A stretch of 55,512 bases of DNA from an uncultured Bacilli bacterium (GCA_910589335.1 CAJUTW010000003.1:1-55512), one strand, 5' to 3'. Shown: positions 1 through 7,402, counted from the first letter of the stretch. Notes: generated from the letters alone by a model not told the origin. A program made the numbers and translations.

Positions 1-418
1 CCCTAATAGCTTGACTACCACTAGCACCAGTTCTATATGAAATACCTTTTGCAATTCTTATGCTTATACCATTATTTTTTCCTGTATATCCAGTAGTAAT
101 AGTTTTATCTTTAAACGTATAACCTTTATCCATATAACAACAAAAATCATCACGTTCAAGGTTTAAATTTGGAGTATTAATACAAGGTAAATCCCCATCA
201 TTAATTTGTTTAATAACATCATAACTCATCAATGAGCCAAATCCATTTATGTGAAATAAATTCTTTCCAGCAGTTATAACATCTTTAAGCCATCCTATTA
301 AAAATATTCCTCCAGTAAATAAATATAATATTCCCATACCAAATTCTCCATTAACAAACTTATGAACACCAAAAGGTCCTCCAAACAAAACAATAAAGAA
401 ATCTTTTATTTTTTTCAT
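1..418 (-). CDS. TM2 domain protein (C-terminus beyond the left edge)
   Basis: About 139 residues are visible from an ATG at 418. Residues about 10-50 read as a TM2 domain: a glycine-rich GGPFGVHKFVNGE turn between two hydrophobic helices, with a second helix ending GGIFLIGWLKD. TM2 proteins are small membrane proteins of mostly unknown role. The part after the membrane segments is a soluble region with two adjacent cysteines (near residue 94) and no family I recognise. The gene continues off the window. It is the last visible gene of the element's minus-strand run and follows the DUF3173-like gene by 10 bases. Confidence 0.7.
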   Translation of the reverse strand, partial: MKKIKDFFIVLFGGPFGVHKFVNGEFGMGILYLFTGGIFLIGWLKDVITAGKNLFHINGFGSLMSYDVIKQINDGDLPCINTPNLNLERDDFCCYMDKGYTFKDKTITTGYTGKNNGISIRIAKGISYRTGASGSQAIR

Positions 419-428
419 TAAATATACC

Positions 429-620
429 TCACTTATTTTTTAATTTTAACTCACTTTTGACAAGATGAATAGGAATAAAAATGTCACGTTTACTTTCTGG
501 TATGTAATAATTTTTTTCTTTAGCAATTTTTAATAAATGTTTCATTACTCGTTCACCATTTCTTCTTCCACATCCCAATAGTTCAGTTAACTCTTTTTGA
601 TTAATATATGCTTTTTCCAT
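429..620 (-). CDS. DUF3173-like small DNA-binding protein
   Basis: A 63-residue basic protein. The N-terminus (INQKELTELLGCGRRNGERV) looks like a helix-turn-helix that recognises DNA. The C-terminal half ends in a pattern of basic residue, aromatic, then IPIHLVKSEL, as in DUF3173 proteins. Those are small proteins often encoded next to integrases on Gram-positive conjugative elements and thought to act like excisionases or regulators. The family call rests on pattern similarity only. It sits among other small genes of the mobile element and is followed directly by the TM2 gene. Confidence 0.5.
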   Translation of the reverse strand: MEKAYINQKELTELLGCGRRNGERVMKHLLKIAKEKNYYIPESKRDIFIPIHLVKSELKLKNK

Positions 621-688
621 TCATATCCCCCATTTTTGCTAGTCTTATGGTATTTCAATCTTATTTTTCGTGTGATAGCTTGGTATTT

Positions 689-1066
689 TTATAAAGTATA
701 ATTATCTACATTTCCATTATATTTATATTTTAATTTACTAAATTTTATTGCTTCAAAGGAAGTTCCCCAAAAAACAATTTGCTTTTCAGAATTCTCATCA
801 GAATTATAAATGATAACTAAATAATGTTTCTTATCGTTTGTTCCTAATGTATTATGATATTTTTGCATAAATTCATTATCTCTTAAATAATCAATTTTGA
901 CTATTTTGTTTTTAGGTAATGTAACAGTCATTTCAGGTTTAATCTTTTTAATTTCAAATACATCCTCTTTTTCTTCTATAGTACATGGATAGTCTTGATT
1001 GAATCCTTTTAATCCATCATAATGTACAACTCTAATTATGTTTTTGTTTTTCTTTTTAAATATCAT
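689..1066 (-). CDS. Unknown protein of the mobile element
   Basis: A 125-residue soluble protein that I do not recognise. It has no signal peptide or membrane segment. The composition alternates short beta-like stretches (for example HYLVIIYNS and QIVFWGTS) with charged turns, and a PEMTVTLP stretch near residue 45 closely resembles PEMTVTQL in the 2563-2808 protein of the same element. A PH-like or beta-barrel fold is possible but not shown. The ATG at 1066 is preceded by an AGGTGA-type ribosome site. It lies between the DUF3173-like gene and the excisionase-like gene. Confidence 0.6.
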   Translation of the reverse strand: MIFKKKNKNIIRVVHYDGLKGFNQDYPCTIEEKEDVFEIKKIKPEMTVTLPKNKIVKIDYLRDNEFMQKYHNTLGTNDKKHYLVIIYNSDENSEKQIVFWGTSFEAIKFSKLKYKYNGNVDNYTL

Positions 1067-1083
1067 ATATAGTCACCTCTAGT

Positions 1084-1401
1084 TTATTTATTTTTTTCTT
1101 TTAGTAAACTAATTAAATCTTTTTTCATACCATCAAAGTTATCAATAATTTTGTTTAGTTTATCTTCAATTCCATCAATAAGAACTTCTGTTAATTTTCC
1201 ATTTTTATATGCAATTAGTCTTTCTGCAATAATATGATAGCTCCAACTACCACCATTGTTTTTAACAGCAAAGCCAATTGGGAGTTTATCTTGTCTCATA
1301 CCAATAGATATAAACATTGGAGATACACCTAAATAATCACCTGCAATCTTACAAGTAACTTTTTTCATATTTCTTATATCTTCATCTAAATATTTTTGCA
1401 T
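1084..1401 (-). CDS. Excisionase-like helix-turn-helix protein
   Basis: A 105-residue protein. Residues about 12-75 match the small winged-helix proteins found on phages and plasmids: an AGDYLGVSPMFISIGMR helix-turn-helix, then a LPIGFAVKN wing, a WSYHI strand and a final helix ending AYKNG. Members of this group help set up excision or regulate element genes. The last 35 residues form an amphipathic, probably coiled-coil tail. It begins 9 bases after the exonuclease-BRCT gene stops, so the two are probably co-transcribed. Confidence 0.55.
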   Translation of the reverse strand: MQKYLDEDIRNMKKVTCKIAGDYLGVSPMFISIGMRQDKLPIGFAVKNNGGSWSYHIIAERLIAYKNGKLTEVLIDGIEDKLNKIIDNFDGMKKDLISLLKEKNK

Positions 1402-1410
1402 ACAATCACC

Positions 1411-2538
1411 CTATAATTGTTTTAAGAAATCATCTTCGCTAATTATTTCAATATTTTTACCTTTTTCTTTTAATTCCATAGCTTTTTGAACTTTACCACC
1501 ATAATTTCCAAATTTCCATGCATCGCTTCCAGAACCACCAACTATTAAATAATTGGTTTTTGAGGTAACACCTTTTCCACAAATGCCACCTTTTTGATTA
1601 ATCTTTTCTTCAATACTATCTTTAGAACCAGAATTAAATGTACCAGTTAAACAGAATATTTTATCTTGAAAATTCACACTATCATTTATTTTTTCCTCTT
1701 TTATAGGATTTATAAAATCATTAAACACTTTCATCAATTCATCATATTCATTAGTAGATACTACGCCATCTTCTAATACATTTTTTACGATGGAATAAAT
1801 TTTATCAAAAGGATAATTGCCAATTAATTGTGTATTACTATCTAGCCATTCATTCAATTCATTAATCTCATCTAATTCAATTTTATTATCATTCATTATA
1901 GATTCAATAATTCTTTTTAAATTTTGTAATCCCTTTGTATCGTCACTATAAACTATTTTCATTCCTGTAGAACGATTTCTACTTTCAATATAATTGTAAT
2001 TTTCAATATCATTTTCATCCAAACCATATTTATCATTTATATATTCAAATATTTCAAGACTAGCTGTAGTATCGCATAAAGCATTGTGATGGTATTCTAA
2101 ATCTATATTGAGATAATCACATACTTGATCTAGTTTATAATGACTAATATCCAAATACTTTTGTGCTAATTTTTGTGTACATACAACTTTTAAAGTAGGT
2201 AAAGCAATATTATATTTTATTAAGGTTTTAGAAATAACACTCAAATCATATTTAACAGCATGACCTATGATTATACTATTTTCTATAATATCTTTATTAT
2301 CTTTCCAAAACACATCAAAAGTAATGGCATCTTTAACCATATTAGGTGTTATTTTATTTACTCTCATATTAATATCATCAAACCTATCTTCTGGATTTAT
2401 TAATATATATTTTTTATTTATAACGTTTCCATCTTTAACCTGTATAAATGCTATGGAACAAATGGAATCGGCTTTGGTATTTGGATTTTCAATATCCAAT
2501 ACTACATAATTATCTAATTTAATACTTGTTTTAACCAT
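1411..2538 (-). CDS. DEDDh 3'-5' exonuclease with C-terminal BRCT domain
   Basis: The N-terminal 170 residues are a DnaQ-like exonuclease. The LDIE motif supplies the first two metal-binding acids (D15, E17), GHAVKYD the third, and HHNALCD the His-Asp pair of the DEDDh type. The middle, about residues 190-285, is acidic and helical with no known domain. Residues about 292-375 are a BRCT domain (FCLTGTF, then a Gly-rich turn, TNYLIVGG and a C-terminal DDFLKQL), as in NAD-dependent ligase and in related epsilon-BRCT proteins. The ATG at 2538 is preferred over a GTG at 2550 because the AAGGAG site is too close to the GTG. The gene is on the mobile element, so a role in element DNA processing or repair is likely but not shown. 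Confidence 0.85.
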   Translation of the reverse strand: MVKTSIKLDNYVVLDIENPNTKADSICSIAFIQVKDGNVINKKYILINPEDRFDDINMRVNKITPNMVKDAITFDVFWKDNKDIIENSIIIGHAVKYDLSVISKTLIKYNIALPTLKVVCTQKLAQKYLDISHYKLDQVCDYLNIDLEYHHNALCDTTASLEIFEYINDKYGLDENDIENYNYIESRNRSTGMKIVYSDDTKGLQNLKRIIESIMNDNKIELDEINELNEWLDSNTQLIGNYPFDKIYSIVKNVLEDGVVSTNEYDELMKVFNDFINPIKEEKINDSVNFQDKIFCLTGTFNSGSKDSIEEKINQKGGICGKGVTSKTNYLIVGGSGSDAWKFGNYGGKVQKAMELKEKGKNIEIISEDDFLKQL

Positions 2539-2562
2539 ACTGTAATTCACTCCTTTTAAATT

Positions 2563-2808
2563 TTATATAAAGGTATATCTTGGATCTTTTTTCATTTTCT
2601 CTATTTCCTCATCTGTATAAAACCAATCTGAAGTATCAATTCCTCTTCTTTCACAATTTCTTGCTATTTCATTAATTGTGTCATAAAGATTTGTTAAATT
2701 CTTTCTTAATTGAGTAACAGTCATTTCTGGAATTATTACTTCAACCTTTGTATTACCAAGATTAAACCTCTTTATTTCATGTTTAATAATTATATCATCA
2801 TCTTTCAT
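2563..2808 (-). CDS. Unknown small protein of the mobile element
   Basis: About 81 residues from the ATG at 2808, which has an AGGAG site ten bases upstream; an in-frame ATG at 2826 has none. The protein is charged and helical, with a motif IPEMTVTQLRKNLTNLYDTI in the middle and a WFYTDEEIEKMKKD segment near the end. I do not recognise a family, although proteins of this size and style are common on Firmicutes conjugative elements. It is the gene immediately upstream of the exonuclease-BRCT gene. Confidence 0.55.
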   Translation of the reverse strand: MKDDDIIIKHEIKRFNLGNTKVEVIIPEMTVTQLRKNLTNLYDTINEIARNCERRGIDTSDWFYTDEEIEKMKKDPRYTFI

Positions 2809-2874
2809 AAAGATAACACTCCTCATATAAGATTATATCACAAAATATCACTCAATTATGGCTGAATACAAATA

Positions 2875-3171
2875 TTAATAATCTAAGCTTAAGAAATTAC
2901 AAAAAGAATTAAATAATTTTATCCTTTTAAGCTCTTTAAATAGTAAAAAGAATACAACCATTTCTATAACTAACATAATAATGGCTACCTCTATCGCCAT
3001 ACCTGGACTAATAACAGTTAAAGCAAAATCTTTTGGTATATTCAACAATTCACAGTAACTAATCCCAATATTATAATTAAACTGCATTAGAAAAACTAAT
3101 CCTGAAAAAATCAATGTTAATATAAATGCTTTTAAACAAACTAAACAAATATCTTTAAAACTTAAATACAT
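2875..3171 (-). CDS. Small two-helix membrane protein
   Basis: A 98-residue protein with two strongly hydrophobic segments, about residues 10-30 and 55-75, separated by a short loop containing a cysteine. The C-terminus is short and basic-aromatic. No family is recognised. It is divergent from the XRE regulator at 3275, and the region between them holds paired repeats (3205-3232), so the regulator may control it. The ATG at 3171 has a GAGAGGAG site. Confidence 0.55.
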   Translation of the reverse strand: MYLSFKDICLVCLKAFILTLIFSGLVFLMQFNYNIGISYCELLNIPKDFALTVISPGMAIEVAIIMLVIEMVVFFLLFKELKRIKLFNSFCNFLSLDY

Positions 3172-3204
3172 AATCTTTCTCCTCTCAAAAAAATTATATC
3201 ACTA

Positions 3205-3232
3205 TTTTGGTACATATTCCATACTTTTGGTA
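3205..3232. promoter_or_regulatory. Paired TTTTGGTA repeats, candidate XRE operator
   Basis: Two identical 8-base repeats, TTTTGGTA, start at 3205 and 3225, exactly 20 bases (about two helical turns) apart. They lie in the 103-base divergent gap between the membrane protein gene and the XRE regulator gene. A minus-strand TATAAT lies just beside them (about 3194-3199). Same-face repeats between a repressor gene and its divergent neighbour are a common operator layout. Binding is inferred. Confidence 0.4.
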
Positions 3233-3274
3233 ACAATAACTATTTTAATGGGAAAATTAAAATGGTGATGTACT

Positions 3275-3712
3275 GTGCTAGATAATAATTTGAAATATGC
3301 AAGGGAAGATTTAGAAATGACACAAGAAGAATTAGGTTATGTGTTTGGTGTTAAAAAAGCAACTATATCGAATTGGGAAAATGGCTACGATATAATTCCT
3401 TTGAATAAACTAATTAAATTCTGTAATCTTTATGACTATTCTTTAGATTTTATTATTGGATTTACTAGAGAAAATAAAATTTATCCTAAACTTGATAAAG
3501 TCGATAAAGTTAAAATTGGCAAAAAACTTAAAGATCTAAGAAAGAATCTAGGATTAACACAAGAACAAATTGCTAATGAATGTTCTATATCCCGTGCTAC
3601 TTATTGTCATTACGAATTAGGTATGAATCTAGTATCAACTCTAACTCTTTATACAATTTGTAAGAATCATAAAATATCAATGGATTCATTTTTAAGGCAA
3701 CAAAAAAAGTGA
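3275..3712 (+). CDS. XRE-family regulator with two helix-turn-helix domains
   Basis: A 145-residue protein with two tandem HTH_3 domains, about residues 5-60 and 76-135. Both carry the family pattern (TQEELGYVFGVKKATISNWENG, and TQEQIANECSISRATYCHYELG, here split across helices 2 and 3). The start is a GTG at 3275, since the upstream ATG frame stops at once; a GGTGAT site precedes it. It is the only plus-strand gene of the mobile element and probably represses the divergent minus-strand genes. A covalent two-domain form could bind the paired repeats upstream as a single chain. Confidence 0.85.
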   Translation: MLDNNLKYAREDLEMTQEELGYVFGVKKATISNWENGYDIIPLNKLIKFCNLYDYSLDFIIGFTRENKIYPKLDKVDKVKIGKKLKDLRKNLGLTQEQIANECSISRATYCHYELGMNLVSTLTLYTICKNHKISMDSFLRQQKK

Positions 3713-3745
3713 GAATATGCTAACTAAATAACATACCTCACTTTT

Positions 3746-5029
3746 TTACATACCAATTTCAAAGTCATCTTTTTCTTTATCGTTATAAGTTTCATCGCTT
3801 TTTAAATAACTGGGTACTCCTGCATAATCAAATAACTCATCTTCTTTAGTAGTACCTTTAGAAATATCATAAATATCATTTGTATTAAAGTCTTGATTGT
3901 CATAATAGTCCTTTATTTCAGTTGTAGTAGCCTCTTTTGTAGGTTCATTACCAATTTGTAGTAATTCCCTAAAAAAGTGTTTTATTGCCTCTAAAATGGC
4001 TTTTAAATAAGTTTTAAGGTTATTATTCTCTTTGGTCAAGTTTTGATTTCTTGTAGTAAGTGCTTTTACCTCGCGTTGTAGATTATTATTTTCTTTTTCT
4101 AATGTTTGATGGCTTTTACTAAAAGTGTCTACTTCATTAAATAATTGTTCCATTTTAGGTTGAAATTCCATAATCTTTTTAGTTTCTTTTATTACATTTT
4201 GCATACTATCAAAAGTATCTTTTCTAACCTTTACATACTCTTTATCTATTAAGGTATTTTTAGTAGTTTGCATTTTTTCTTCAAAATCATTCATAGCATT
4301 ATCAAGATTCTTATTGATGGTTTCAACTTTATTTTCATAATATTTTGTTGTTTTCTTAAATTCTTTTATTTTAATATGTTTTCTATCACTCCCCTTAATA
4401 CCTCTTTCTAAATCGAATCCAGCTTCTCTTAATCTTAAATTATAAATATCTTGTAATTCTGATAAATGAATATTATCTTTTATATATTGTTTTTTTGAAA
4501 TAGTAAATCTTTCTGTATTTGTTCTTTTATCTAATTTTTTAACAAGTGGTACAACTACGCAATGAATATGTGGTGTTAATTCATCTAAATGAATTGTTGC
4601 GTGTAATACTTGTTCTTTTTTATAACCTAAATCATTATAAACAAAATCCATACAAGTATCAGCCCACTTCATTATTTCTTCTTTATTCATATTATCAAAA
4701 AACTTATGGGTTGCTGTAAACATTAACTCATCTGCAACAACACTTTTAGATTTATTTAACATTTCATTAAAAGTTCTTTTTCTATCATCTCTTTCAGTTT
4801 TCATTCTTTCGTTATGTTCTTTTTCATAATCTTTTACAAGCAATTTAAAACCCTTAACATATTTCTCAGCTAAGGGTACTAGTTCTATATTGTTTTTCGT
4901 TAATTCTAATTTAATATTAGGATTACTTTTATAAGCCTTTTTTTCTCGCTTATTATGGGATCCTATTTGTGCTAAATCATTTATAGTCATTATCTGCTGA
5001 CTTCTAAATATTCCATAATTCAAATTCAT
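3746..5029 (-). CDS. MobV-family relaxase (plasmid recombination/mobilization protein)
   Basis: A 427-residue relaxase. The signature HLDELTPHIHCVVVP, near residues 146-160, supplies the metal-binding histidines of the MobV (Pre/Mob) family. The N-terminal asparagine- and histidine-containing segment (GSHNKREK, about residue 23) fits the family's nick-binding region. From about residue 215 to 350 the protein is a long coiled coil with heptad spacing, as is usual for dimerization, followed by an acidic tail. The enzyme would nick one strand at oriT and pilot it into a recipient using a conjugation machine supplied in trans. An oriT-like hairpin lies 40-70 bases upstream of its start. Confidence 0.92.
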   Translation of the reverse strand: MNLNYGIFRSQQIMTINDLAQIGSHNKREKKAYKSNPNIKLELTKNNIELVPLAEKYVKGFKLLVKDYEKEHNERMKTERDDRKRTFNEMLNKSKSVVADELMFTATHKFFDNMNKEEIMKWADTCMDFVYNDLGYKKEQVLHATIHLDELTPHIHCVVVPLVKKLDKRTNTERFTISKKQYIKDNIHLSELQDIYNLRLREAGFDLERGIKGSDRKHIKIKEFKKTTKYYENKVETINKNLDNAMNDFEEKMQTTKNTLIDKEYVKVRKDTFDSMQNVIKETKKIMEFQPKMEQLFNEVDTFSKSHQTLEKENNNLQREVKALTTRNQNLTKENNNLKTYLKAILEAIKHFFRELLQIGNEPTKEATTTEIKDYYDNQDFNTNDIYDISKGTTKEDELFDYAGVPSYLKSDETYNDKEKDDFEIGM

Positions 5030-5065
5030 ATATCATCCTCTCTTTCTAAATTTTTGAAAAATAAA

Positions 5066-5100
5066 AATACTTTCGTTAAAAAGTATCTTAGTGTAATTAT
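5066..5100 (+). other. Candidate MobV-type oriT hairpin
   Basis: ATACTTT (5067-5073) and AAAGTAT (5080-5086) form a 7-bp stem with a 6-base loop. Three bases later comes TAGTGTAATTAT. The layout of hairpin arm AAAGTAT, short spacer, TAGTGT and an AT-rich run is the same as in the pMV158-type MobV origin, where the nick falls just after TAGTGTG. Here the TAGTGT reads on the plus strand, opposite to the relaxase gene, and the final G is an A. The position directly upstream of the relaxase supports the call; the nick site is not proven. Confidence 0.5.
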
Positions 5101-5119
5101 TATTAAATTATATAGATTA

Positions 5120-5209
5120 TCATTTGCTACAACTCATACTTATTACATTGGGTTTATACAAACTCGGGTGTCCAGCATCTACAATAACTCCAACTAAGTC
5201 ATTTTTCAT
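5120..5209 (-). pseudogene. Truncated 5' end of a gene resembling an N-acetylmuramoyl-L-alanine amidase
   Basis: A 29-codon frame with a strong AGGTGAT ribosome site, starting at 5209 and stopping with TGA at 5120. The first 14 residues, MKNDLVGVIVDAGH, look like the start of an Amidase_3 domain, whose first zinc histidine follows a conserved hydrophobic-DAGH stretch. After that histidine the resemblance ends, and the frame reads into element-like sequence. The likely reading is that the mobile element entered this gene and separated its promoter end from its body, which would lie beyond the left edge. The match is short, so an independent small peptide gene cannot be excluded. Confidence 0.45.
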
Positions 5210-5252
5210 AGTATCACCTCTATAGTAGAGTATGTTTTCCTAAAAAAATAGT

Positions 5253-5287
5253 CACAAAAAAATAATTACCTATTAAAGTAATTATTT
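5253..5287 (-). terminator. Terminator of the thioredoxin-like gene
   Basis: AAATAATTAC (5260-5269) pairs with GTAATTATTT (5278-5287) over an 8-base loop. On the minus strand the stem is followed by a run of seven T. It lies just after the stop at 5297. Confidence 0.75.
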
Positions 5288-5296
5288 AATTAAATA

Positions 5297-5854
5297 TTAA
5301 TTAGTATTTTTTCTAGCATGATAAATACCATAACCAATTCCACCAGTTATAATTATTATTAAAAATAAAGCAACAACATCATTAGAACTATTTTCTTCTT
5401 CTTCATTTTTATCATCTGGTAAATATTTCATAATATCATATCTATCATTAATATCTTGCTCAAATACACTTTTAATTTCACTTAATATTTCATCTTTATA
5501 GTCATCTGCAAAACCATTCCAAGATTTGTTACCAACAATTATATATGGAACACCCTCAGCAGATTCACCCCTAGCAGTTGCTACTTTTTCCATTAAAGCT
5601 GCATTATCTTCATTATACCAAGTTTCATATTCCATTAATTCAAAAAAGCTTCCATATTCTTCCTTTATGCTTTCAAACCACTCCTCAGCCTCAGCACAAT
5701 GAGAACATCCATCACCTTTAAAAAAATAAATTGGTACTGCCTTAGATTCATTACTATTCTCATCTTTATTTTCTTCTTGTTCTTCGGCAAAAACTCCAAA
5801 AGGAATTATAAATATTGCAAGAAATAAAATAATTAAATATTTAAAATACTTCAT
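5297..5854 (-). CDS. Membrane-anchored, exported thioredoxin-like protein
   Basis: A 185-residue protein. Residues 1-23 are a signal peptide (hydrophobic core, likely cut after GVFA). An acidic linker follows, then a thioredoxin fold with a CSHC redox motif at C50-C53 and a GVPYIIVG strand near residue 100, whose proline is the conserved cis-proline beside the active site. A single membrane helix near residues 162-178 with a basic end anchors it outside the cell. The short fold and CxxC argue for a disulfide reductase or isomerase acting on exported proteins. It has its own terminator and is separated from the FTR-beta-like gene by another terminator, so it is probably transcribed alone. Confidence 0.8.
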   Translation of the reverse strand: MKYFKYLIILFLAIFIIPFGVFAEEQEENKDENSNESKAVPIYFFKGDGCSHCAEAEEWFESIKEEYGSFFELMEYETWYNEDNAALMEKVATARGESAEGVPYIIVGNKSWNGFADDYKDEILSEIKSVFEQDINDRYDIMKYLPDDKNEEEENSSNDVVALFLIIIITGGIGYGIYHARKNTN

Positions 5855-5909
5855 TTTTTAACCTCCTAAAACTAATGATAACATAAAAAGAAAAAATAGA
5901 AAATAAAAC

Positions 5910-5941
5910 TATCAAAAAATTAATGCACTAGCATTAATTTT
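5910..5941 (-). terminator. Terminator of the radical SAM/FTR-beta operon
   Basis: AAAATTAATGC (5916-5926) and GCATTAATTTT (5931-5941) form a perfect 11-bp stem with a 4-base loop. The minus strand continues with a short T-rich run. It lies about 40 bases after the stop at 5977. Confidence 0.8.
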
Positions 5942-5976
5942 CATCGTTTTTTCACATTCTATTTTTTTATATAAAT

Positions 5977-6204
5977 CTATTTTTTTTCATTATCAGTTGT
6001 TAATTTTTCTTCTTTTTTTGTATCATCTACTATAGGAATGTATAGCTTACATTTACAAATTCCATCATTAATAAATTCATCACAAGGACAAAGTGTCGTA
6101 TCATCAACATTAATTCTACAAGGACAATGTCCATCCTTTCTTGCTAAACCATCCATTATTGTATTTACATATTTTCTATCTGGATTTATTTTAAAACCTT
6201 TCAT
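5977..6204 (-). CDS. Ferredoxin-thioredoxin reductase beta-chain-like iron-sulfur protein
   Basis: A 75-residue protein from the ATG at 6204, which has a perfect AAGGAGG site; the longer open frame upstream overlaps the radical SAM gene and is not needed. The cysteine pattern is that of the FTR catalytic chain: CPC at 27-29, CPC at 39-41 and CKC at 50-52, within an NPDRK...GLARKDGHCPCR context. These hold a [4Fe-4S] cluster next to a redox disulfide in the family. No alpha chain or ferredoxin gene is adjacent. The partner is unknown; the PflX-like enzyme just upstream in the same operon and the thioredoxin-like protein just downstream are the obvious candidates. Confidence 0.8.
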   Translation of the reverse strand: MKGFKINPDRKYVNTIMDGLARKDGHCPCRINVDDTTLCPCDEFINDGICKCKLYIPIVDDTKKEEKLTTDNEKK

Positions 6205-6220
6205 ATAATTCCTCCTTAAT

Positions 6221-7114
6221 TTATATTTTACTACAATCAAACTTTGGAATAAAGCTCTCATTTGCAGTATCTCCTTCTTGAATAAAAGCATTTTTAACAC
6301 CAATTGCTACTGCAAAATCAATAACTTCATCATATTCTTCATCAGTAATTTTTCTATTTAAATTATCATACTTACAATTATTTATAGGAGTATACTGATT
6401 CATTATACTAATATATATGTCATCACCATAAGTTTTGTATAAATAATTTATTATTTCTTTAGCATCTCTTGCATGATTTGGTAAAATAAGAACACGAACC
6501 ACTAAACCTTTTTTTAATAATCCATCACTATCTAATTGAAACTTACCAACTTGTCTATACATCTCATCAATAGCCATCGTCGCAATTTCAAAATAATTTT
6601 CACACATAGAATACTTTTTTCCAAGTTCATCATCGAAATACCTTAAATCAGCCAGATAAATATCAACCAAATTACTCATCATTTTCAATGTTCCAATATT
6701 TTCATAACTACTTGTATTATAAATAACAGGAATTTTTAATTCGTTAAATTTTATTTTATGAAGAATAGAAGCAATTTGAGGAACATAATGAGTCGGAGTA
6801 ACAAAATTTATATTATGAGCACCCATCTCCTGTAACTTTAATATAATTTCTCTAAGTTTTTTATTACTAATATACTTTCCATATCCATCTAAACTAATTT
6901 TTTTATTTTGACAATAAATACATTTTAAATTGCAATTAGAAAAGAAAATAGTTCCACTACCATTATTTCCAGAAATAACAGGTTCTTCCCACTTATGTAA
7001 ACTGTAATATGCCAGTCTGACTTTATTAGTAGCTCCACATACTCCTTTTTTCTCATATCTATTAATCTCACATTTTCTAGGACAAATAACACATCTTTTT
7101 AATAATTTATTCAT
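6221..7114 (-). CDS. PflX-like radical SAM protein
   Basis: A 297-residue protein starting at the ATG at 7114 (GAGG site), not at an upstream frame opening. The radical SAM cluster motif is CNLKCIYC at C61, C65 and C68. Four more cysteines near the N-terminus (C8, C11, C15, C26, in an RCVICPRKCEINR context) match the PflX group of COG1313, relatives of pyruvate formate-lyase activase. GGN-type SAM-binding residues and the later strand pattern (IPVIYNTSSY, DIYLADLRYF) fit the fold. The target protein of this group is not established. It is the first gene of a two-gene operon with the FTR-beta-like protein, 16 bases upstream of it. Confidence 0.85.
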   Translation of the reverse strand: MNKLLKRCVICPRKCEINRYEKKGVCGATNKVRLAYYSLHKWEEPVISGNNGSGTIFFSNCNLKCIYCQNKKISLDGYGKYISNKKLREIILKLQEMGAHNINFVTPTHYVPQIASILHKIKFNELKIPVIYNTSSYENIGTLKMMSNLVDIYLADLRYFDDELGKKYSMCENYFEIATMAIDEMYRQVGKFQLDSDGLLKKGLVVRVLILPNHARDAKEIINYLYKTYGDDIYISIMNQYTPINNCKYDNLNRKITDEEYDEVIDFAVAIGVKNAFIQEGDTANESFIPKFDCSKI

Positions 7115-7149
7115 ACAAACAACCTCACTAAAAATATTTATAAACAAAA

Positions 7150-7170
7150 TTTCCACAAAGTCTGTGGATA
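7150..7170 (-). terminator. TCCACA-type hairpin, possible terminator of the broken lysR
   Basis: TCCACA (7152-7157) pairs with TGTGGA (7163-7168) over a 5-base loop, and the minus strand reads into TTTTG. It belongs to a set of similar hairpins in this window (also 45484, 52562 and 20023). The minus-strand arm contains TTATCCACA, which equals the DnaA-box consensus; given its position after a gene end, a terminator reading is preferred. Confidence 0.45.
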
Positions 7171-7183
7171 AATTTAATAAGAC

Positions 7184-7402
7184 TTATTTTTTTAATATTA
7201 TATCAATTAATTTTCTTGTACAAAAACTAGGTAAATTTTTTTTAGAATAAGCAATTCCAACTTTTCTACTTAGAATTTTTGGAGAAACATCCAAAATATA
7301 AACATCTTTTTTAGCTAAAGATTCTTCAATAAACTCTTTTGTTGAATATCCTATACCTAAACCTATTTTAACAAAATCTATAACTAAAGTAAAACTAGTC
7401 AA
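7184..7402 (-). pseudogene. 3' fragment of a LysR-family regulator
   Basis: About 70 residues matching the end of a LysR substrate-binding domain: a VKIGLGIGYSTKEF helix-strand unit, then alternating strands (VYILDVSP, KVGIAYSKKN) and a final helix ending LIDIILKK. The helix-turn-helix and most of the effector domain are missing. The fragment opens where the IS3-type remnant stops, at about 7400, so the insertion or a later deletion removed the 5' part. It is unlikely to make a functional protein. Confidence 0.7.

Larger units (their letters stand above)
1..5165. mobile_element. End of an integrated mobilizable element (partial)
   Basis: This block groups a MobV relaxase, an oriT-like hairpin, a two-domain XRE repressor, an excisionase-like helix-turn-helix protein, a DUF3173-like protein and several small unknown genes. 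That is the usual cargo of integrative mobilizable elements in Firmicutes. No integrase is seen, so it should lie beyond the left edge. The right end is placed near 5165 because the plus-strand-distal side holds a truncated host-like gene start (5120-5209), and chromosomal genes follow. The exact boundary is inferred; no target duplication can be shown with only one end in view. Confidence 0.65.

Noticed and set aside
5977..6303. A longer start for the FTR-beta-like gene
   Set aside because: It would overlap the radical SAM gene, and the perfect ribosome site fits the ATG at 6204.
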